From Mogibacterium sp. (lineage in GTDB: Bacteria > Bacillota > Clostridia > Peptostreptococcales > Anaerovoracaceae), in assembly GCA_017512145.1 (NCBI GenBank), contig JAFWHB010000014.1, positions 124,001 through 188,000 of the forward strand: a stretch of DNA of 64,000 nucleotides. Reading direction: 5' to 3'. Positions 59,017 through 64,000 of this stretch are shown piece by piece (the first letter of the stretch is position 1; each line of letters starts with the position of its first letter). The notes beneath the pieces are model-generated. The model had not been told where the DNA came from. It saw nothing but the letters and a program-made list of their open reading frames with translations, and ran no database searches. Both the position numbers and the translations under genes were made by a program.

Positions 59017-60969
59017 CTAATTACCTCTGTGTTCTGACTCCCTCATTTCCTTCTCAAGGTAGATGAGGAGCACATTGATATCTGCAGGTGATACTCCTGA
59101 GATCCTGCTGGCCTGCCCTACTGTGTGCGGCCTGATATCTGTAAGCTTCTGTCTGGCTTCAAGCCTGAGTCCTCCGATGGAGTTGTAGTCAAGCTTATCT
59201 GAGAGCTTCTTGCTCTCGAGATTGCGGAGCTTCTCTACTTCGTTGATCTGCTTGCGGATGTATCCGTCATATTTGAGCATGACCTCTACTTCAGTCTTCT
59301 CGTTGGATGTAAGCGAAGGCCTGTCTTCATTATCTATATCTGCAAGATCATCATAACTGATTGCAGGTCTTCTCAGTATATCCGCAAAGGTCTGATTGCC
59401 GGTATCTGCGATGTCTCTTAACTTTCTCTCTCTTACTTCATAAGGCATATCTTCTGCAAGCTCTACCTCATGGCGTACCAGGAAAGCTCTGAAGGAATCG
59501 ATGTCTGTCTTGACCGTCCTGAGACGAAGGACCTCATCATCTACTTTCTTCTTCTTTTCAAGGTACCTCTGATACCTCTCCTCCGTTACCGGGCCGTATT
59601 CATATCCAAGCTCGGTGAGTCTTCTATCCGCATTGTCCTGTCTCAGGAGAAGTCTGTACTCAGCCCTTGAGGTCATGATCCTGTAAGGTTCATTAGTTCC
59701 CTTGGTTACAAGATCATCTATAAGAACTCCTATATATGCCTGATCTCTTCTGAGGATCAGAGGATCTTTGCCTGAGAGCTTGCGTGCTGCATTTATACCA
59801 GCGATGAGTCCCTGCGCACCAGCTTCTTCATAGCCGGAGCTTCCATTGAACTGGCCGGCGCAGAAGAGCCCATCAACGAGCTTGCTCTCAAGGCTAGGCT
59901 TGAGAGAGAGCGGATCTACGCAGTCATATTCAATAGCATAAGCGGGTCTTACTATTACAGCATTCTCAAGTCCCGGGATAGTAGAATAGAATGCATGCTG
60001 AACATCCTCAGGAAGGCTCGAGCTCATGCCCTGGATATACATCCAGTCTGTATCAAGACCTTCAGGCTCTACGAACAGCTGGTGTCTCTTCCTGTCTCTG
60101 AACCTGGAGACCTTATCCTCAATAGAAGGGCAATACCTTGGACCTACTCCAACAATATTGCCTGAATACATAGCAGACTTCTCAAGATTATCAAGGATGA
60201 TCTTATGAGTGTCTTCATTGGTATACGAGAGCCAGCAGGATATCTGATCTATATCGAATTCCTTATCCTCGTTGAGGAAGCTGAACGGAACGATAACTTC
60301 ATCACCCTTCTGCTCCTTCATCTTAGAATAGTCAAGGGTATCCCTTAGCATTCTTGCAGGAGTACCAGTCTTGAACCTTCTTACAGGAAAACCGAGCTCT
60401 CTGAGGTTCTCGCCGAGCTTAGTTGCCGGCGGAAGTCCTGCAGGTCCTGACACCGTTACATCATCTCCGATGAAGATCTTGCCTCCAAGGAAGGTACCTG
60501 TGCAGATGATAACTGCATCGGCAAGATATGAAACACCTGTGCCAGATTTAACGCCTTTGATGACACCCTCTTCAACGATGAGTTCAGTTACCTCGTCCTC
60601 TATAAGATTGAGATTATCCTGCTCTCTGATGGTCTTCAGCATCTCATCATGATAGCGGTGCTTGTCAGCCTGAGCTCTCAGTGAGTGGACCGCCGGCCCT
60701 TTGGAGGTGTTCAGCATCTTGGACTGGATGAAGGTCTTATCTGTGTTGACGCCCATCTCACCACCAAGTGCATCTATCTCGCGGACGAGGTGACCTTTGC
60801 CTGTACCTCCAATCGAAGGATTGCACGGCATCATGGCAACAGACTCTATATCTGTACAGAACATGGCAGTGCGAAATCCCATTCTCGCAGTACAAAGACC
60901 GGCCTCGCATCCTGCGTGACCGGCTCCGATAACTATTATTCTATAATCAGTATTACAAGTATTATTCAT
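59017..60969 (-). CDS. mnmG: tRNA uridine 5-carboxymethylaminomethyl modification enzyme MnmG
   Basis: 650 residues (GidA). FAD-binding IIVIGAGHAGCEAGL, conserved MPCNPSIGGTGKGHLVREIDALGG, and C-terminal helical domain. With MnmE it modifies U34 of certain tRNAs. I use ATG 60969 (MNNTCNTDYRI), four bases after the mnmE stop; an in-frame TTG at 60984 inside mnmE is possible but also lacks a clear ribosome site. Coupled translation is likely. Confidence 0.95.
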   Translation of the reverse strand: MNNTCNTDYRIIVIGAGHAGCEAGLCTARMGFRTAMFCTDIESVAMMPCNPSIGGTGKGHLVREIDALGGEMGVNTDKTFIQSKMLNTSKGPAVHSLRAQADKHRYHDEMLKTIREQDNLNLIEDEVTELIVEEGVIKGVKSGTGVSYLADAVIICTGTFLGGKIFIGDDVTVSGPAGLPPATKLGENLRELGFPVRRFKTGTPARMLRDTLDYSKMKEQKGDEVIVPFSFLNEDKEFDIDQISCWLSYTNEDTHKIILDNLEKSAMYSGNIVGVGPRYCPSIEDKVSRFRDRKRHQLFVEPEGLDTDWMYIQGMSSSLPEDVQHAFYSTIPGLENAVIVRPAYAIEYDCVDPLSLKPSLESKLVDGLFCAGQFNGSSGYEEAGAQGLIAGINAARKLSGKDPLILRRDQAYIGVLIDDLVTKGTNEPYRIMTSRAEYRLLLRQDNADRRLTELGYEYGPVTEERYQRYLEKKKKVDDEVLRLRTVKTDIDSFRAFLVRHEVELAEDMPYEVRERKLRDIADTGNQTFADILRRPAISYDDLADIDNEDRPSLTSNEKTEVEVMLKYDGYIRKQINEVEKLRNLESKKLSDKLDYNSIGGLRLEARQKLTDIRPHTVGQASRISGVSPADINVLLIYLEKEMRESEHRGN

Positions 60970-60973
60970 CAAG

Positions 60974-62389
60974 TTATTTACCAAGGCAGAATTTGCTGAA
61001 GACCGTGTTCAGGACTTCATCTCCTACTTCCTCTCCTATGATCCTGCCAAGAGCATCATATGCATAATGTGCCGAAAGCTCAGCAACTTCAAGCGGTTCA
61101 CCGTTCTGAAGCATCGAGATTGCCTCATCGATGTTCATTACAGCGTTCCTCAGCATCTGTACGTGTCTCTCGTTTGTGATGATCGAGGTCTCTCTTACAT
61201 TGATGCTGCCAAAGTCGAATATCCTGCCGATCGCTTCGGAAATGGTCTTAGCCGCCTCGACTGCGCCTTTGCCGACAAGCGATGTTCTGATAATCGTTGC
61301 ATTCGGAAGCTTGGTAGCGACATATTCCTCACTGACGGAAACTCCGAGGTCTTCTTTGTTGATGACAGCAAGCAGATGATCAGTGTTCATCTTGGCAATA
61401 TATTCGATGACTTTGTCATCCTCTTCATCGAGCTCCTGACTTCCGTCAAGCACGAGGATCACGATATCCGCACTTGCGATCGCCTGAGTCGTCTTCTCGA
61501 TACCGATCTTCTCGACTTTGTCCTCAGTATCTCTGAGGCCTGCAGTATCCACAAGAACGATCGGAATGCCGCCAAGTGACGCATTCTCTTCAACTGTATC
61601 TCTTGTTGTACCCGGAATATCTGTGACGATGACCCTGCCCTCGCCAAGGAGAGCATTCATAAGAGAGCTCTTGCCTGCATTTGGCTTGCCGACGATAACA
61701 GCTCTGACGCCTTCTCTAGCGATCCTGCCGATAGAAGCAGTATCCAGAAGATTCTCGACATCAGAAAGTACCCATCTCAGCTGGTTAACAAGAGAGCTGT
61801 CGTCATCTCCTGAGCCGATCATGTCTTCATCTTCATCCGGATAATCGATATTGACGGCCATTTCTGCAAGAACATCCATCAGGTTCTCCCTGATATTCTC
61901 GATATTCTCGCTGAGCCTTCCCTCTCTCTGGCTCTCAGCTATCTCAAGTGAAAGATCAGTCTTAGCCTTGATTATATCTATTACAGCCTCTGCCTGTGAG
62001 AGGTCCATCTTGCCATTAAGAAAAGCAAGCTTGGTGAACTCACCGGGATCTGCCATGCGAACGCCCTCAAAGCCTGACTCAAGAACTGCCTTGAGTATTC
62101 CTTTGAGTGAAACATTGCTGCCGTGTCCCTGGATCTCGAGCATATCCTCACCTGTGTAAGAGGCCGGTCCCTTCATAAAGAGGAAAACTGCCTCGTCGAT
62201 CACTTCGGACGCAGGATCGGCACTGTCTCTGACGACTTTGCCAAAGTAAGCGTGGCGTGGCTCGATCTCCTCCGGACACTTCTGCATGAGTTTCTTCATA
62301 AGATCAAGGCTTGCAGGTCCGCTGACTCTTACAATACCAATTCCTCCCTCGCCGGGAGCTGTTGAGATCGCAGCTATAGTTTCTGCCAT
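60974..62389 (-). CDS. mnmE: tRNA modification GTPase MnmE
   Basis: 471 residues (TrmE). N-terminal folate-binding domain (ETIAAISTAPGEGGIGIVRVSG), inserted G domain with GKPNAGKSSLMNALLG, DIPGTTRD, DTAGLRD and NKED, and the C-terminal FCLGK containing the conserved Cys. Partner of MnmG downstream. jag and yidC, usual upstream neighbours, are replaced here by deoB. Confidence 0.96.
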   Translation of the reverse strand: MAETIAAISTAPGEGGIGIVRVSGPASLDLMKKLMQKCPEEIEPRHAYFGKVVRDSADPASEVIDEAVFLFMKGPASYTGEDMLEIQGHGSNVSLKGILKAVLESGFEGVRMADPGEFTKLAFLNGKMDLSQAEAVIDIIKAKTDLSLEIAESQREGRLSENIENIRENLMDVLAEMAVNIDYPDEDEDMIGSGDDDSSLVNQLRWVLSDVENLLDTASIGRIAREGVRAVIVGKPNAGKSSLMNALLGEGRVIVTDIPGTTRDTVEENASLGGIPIVLVDTAGLRDTEDKVEKIGIEKTTQAIASADIVILVLDGSQELDEEDDKVIEYIAKMNTDHLLAVINKEDLGVSVSEEYVATKLPNATIIRTSLVGKGAVEAAKTISEAIGRIFDFGSINVRETSIITNERHVQMLRNAVMNIDEAISMLQNGEPLEVAELSAHYAYDALGRIIGEEVGDEVLNTVFSKFCLGK

Positions 62390-62404
62390 TTGATTCTCCT
62401 TATA

Positions 62405-63571
62405 TTATCTTGTTATCTCGCTGAGGAAGGATGTTCCGTCTCCTCTGTATGAGATGCCAAAGTATTCTGCAATAGTTGCGGCCTGATCCGCGAAGGTCTC
62501 CCTTGTACCAAGATCGACGCCCTTTCTGAGGGATCTGCCGTATACAAGGCAAGGAACATCTTCTCTTGTATGATCCGTACCCTTATATCCCGGGTCGCAG
62601 CCATGGTCTGCTGTGATAAAGAGAAGATCGTCATCTCTCATCTTATCCATGAGCATGCCAAGCTGTTTGTCGAAGTCATTGAGAGACTTGGTATATGCAG
62701 GGATGTCCCTTCTGTGGCCGTAGATCATGTCTGTATCTACAAGATTGACATAACAAAGTCCTGCAAAATCCGATCCTGCTATGTCGATGGTCCTCTCCAT
62801 ATTGGCATCATTGCCCTGATTGGAGTAACTGACCATAACGCCTTTGCCTGCGAAGATATCCTTGATCTTGCCGACACCTATGTTGACGTAACCTGCTGAT
62901 TTGAGAGCATCCATTACAGTCTCGCGAGGAGGCTGGAGGCTGAAATCGTGGCGTCTTACCGTTCTCTTGTAAGGCCACTCGCCCTCAAATGGTCTTGCGA
63001 TGATCCTGCCGACGCCATGCTCGCCCTGCATGATCTCTCTTGCGATGCCGCAGATCCTGTAGAGCTCATCGATAGGAACGATATCCTCATGTGCTGCGAT
63101 CTGCATTACAGAATCAGCACTTGTATATACGATGAGAGCTCCGGTCCTTACATGTTCATCGCCGTAATCCTTGATGACTTCTGTTCCGGAATACGGAAGA
63201 TTGCAGATGATCTTCCTTCCGGTTGCCGCTTCAAGCTTGTCGAGGATCTCCTTAGGGAAACCCTCAGGGTATGTCGGCAGAGGTTCATGAGAAATCATTC
63301 CTGCCATTTCCCAGTGTCCTACGGTAGTATCCTTACCTGCGGATTTCTCATGCATACGGCAGTAGCAGCCTGATACATCATCAAGAGGATCTCTGAACGA
63401 TGTATCATCTATATTGAAAAGCCCAAGATCTGCAAGATTAGGAACATCAAGTGCCCCACTCCTGTAGCAGGTCCCTATTGTATCGCTTCCCTCGTCTCCG
63501 AAAGCCGCTGCATCAGGTGCCGAGCCGCAGCCGACACTATCCAGTACTATCCAAAAAACTCGTTTATCCAT
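62405..63571 (-). CDS. deoB: Phosphopentomutase
   Basis: 388 residues, alkaline-phosphatase superfamily. Interconverts (deoxy)ribose-1-phosphate and -5-phosphate. Metal and catalytic motifs: [26 protein letters not shown] (phosphoacceptor Thr) and [20 protein letters not shown]. The start overlaps the end of the phosphorylase gene by 25 bases and lacks a clear ribosome site, so coupled translation is likely. The pair forms a nucleoside salvage unit. Confidence 0.95.
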   Translation of the reverse strand: MDKRVFWIVLDSVGCGSAPDAAAFGDEGSDTIGTCYRSGALDVPNLADLGLFNIDDTSFRDPLDDVSGCYCRMHEKSAGKDTTVGHWEMAGMISHEPLPTYPEGFPKEILDKLEAATGRKIICNLPYSGTEVIKDYGDEHVRTGALIVYTSADSVMQIAAHEDIVPIDELYRICGIAREIMQGEHGVGRIIARPFEGEWPYKRTVRRHDFSLQPPRETVMDALKSAGYVNIGVGKIKDIFAGKGVMVSYSNQGNDANMERTIDIAGSDFAGLCYVNLVDTDMIYGHRRDIPAYTKSLNDFDKQLGMLMDKMRDDDLLFITADHGCDPGYKGTDHTREDVPCLVYGRSLRKGVDLGTRETFADQAATIAEYFGISYRGDGTSFLSEITR

Positions 63572-64000
63572 GTTGGGTCACTATCCATTCTGATTAGATT
63601 GCGGATCGCCTGTATTGCAACTCTGATTGGCAGATCAACATCATGTACCTGCTTGTTGGAAAGACCTGCTTTCTCTCTTTCCTGATTTGCAACGCAGAGG
63701 AAACACGATCCGACTCTGACTCTTCTGTATGAACCTACGATGAAGAGTGCTGCTGACTCCATCTCGGAGGCAACACATCCCATTCTGAGCCACGCATTCC
63801 ACTTATATTGAAGTTCAGCTCCTGCAGGCATGAGTTCAGGCTGATGCTGTCCGTAGAACGCATCCTTGCACTGAACGACTCCGGCATGATAATTTGCACC
63901 AAGCTTGTTTGCAGCAAATACAAGAGCGTTGGTAACAGTTTGATCCGGTACAGCAGGATATTCTATAGGAGCATATTCCTTGGTTGTACCCTCCATTCTG
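63547..64000 (-). CDS. Uridine phosphorylase-type nucleoside phosphorylase, C-terminal part (runs off window)
   Basis: About 150 C-terminal residues are visible, from REGTT-like [19 protein letters not shown] to INEFFG. The conserved [16 protein letters not shown] segment binds the nucleoside ribose in the NP-I family, and the length and YAPIEYPAV motif favour uridine phosphorylase. It cleaves nucleosides with phosphate to ribose-1-phosphate, the substrate of DeoB encoded next. The N-terminal ~100 residues lie beyond base 64000. Confidence 0.85.
   Translation of the reverse strand, partial: RMEGTTKEYAPIEYPAVPDQTVTNALVFAANKLGANYHAGVVQCKDAFYGQHQPELMPAGAELQYKWNAWLRMGCVASEMESAALFIVGSYRRVRVGSCFLCVANQEREKAGLSNKQVHDVDLPIRVAIQAIRNLIRMDSDPTWINEFFG

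Overview
The window reads as chromosome of a strictly anaerobic, Gram-positive, mid-GC Clostridia/Eubacteriales bacterium. Grounds: strong AGGAGG-type ribosome sites, RNase M5, DivIC, an LtaS-like sulfatase, Soj/Spo0J with parS sites, a GdpP-type phosphodiesterase, oxygen-sensitive Fe-S enzymes, and no respiratory genes. A gut member near Anaerovoracaceae or Lachnospiraceae is a guess. Nearly everything is on the minus strand, and the right end is close to the replication origin. No rRNA, tRNA, CRISPR array, transposase or phage gene was seen.

Layout. 1-4.9 kb: the start of prmA, a TetR regulator, small membrane proteins, a beta-carbonic anhydrase and a YitT protein. 4.9-6.5 kb: tyrS behind a leader peptide with three consecutive Tyr codons and a terminator, which looks like classical translation-coupled attenuation. 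6.5-17.9 kb: a sugar-acid or pentose catabolic locus (DUF1537 kinase, RpiB, two FadR-type regulators, a TRAP transporter, a PPi-type phosphofructokinase, split transketolase, a ketopantoate-reductase-like enzyme) under repeated promoter/operator modules. 18-24.6 kb: upp, tsaC/sua5, prfA, a MurE-like ligase, larC, larB, rpmE. 25-41.3 kb: the accessory island described below. 41.3-55.9 kb: a DUF1385-PrmC fusion, rho, ltaS-like, ksgA, rnmV, divIC, an M23 peptidase, dnaD, dnaB, rplI, gdpP. 56-64 kb: spo0J, soj, two parS sites, rsmG, mnmG, mnmE, deoB and a partial uridine phosphorylase.

The island is the best candidate for an undescribed system. It holds three two-subunit proteins of the 2-hydroxyacyl-CoA dehydratase/benzoyl-CoA reductase superfamily and a single ATP-dependent activator. 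Mixed with them are nickel-handling genes: a CooC-type ATPase, a CooT protein, a His-rich protein, and a standalone protein resembling an internal domain of acetyl-CoA synthase (CdhC). HtpG and two related single-pass membrane microproteins lie in the same transcription units. A 74-nt structured repeat occurs three times between genes, a shared upstream box precedes the operons, and a very long hairpin marks the edge. The island splits the block rho-(DUF1385-prmC)-rpmE-prfA-sua5-upp that is normally contiguous in Firmicutes. LarB and a LarC N-terminal half lie just outside. My inference is an ATP-driven low-potential Fe-S reductase or dehydratase family with CODH/ACS-like nickel maturation; its substrate cannot be read from the sequence.
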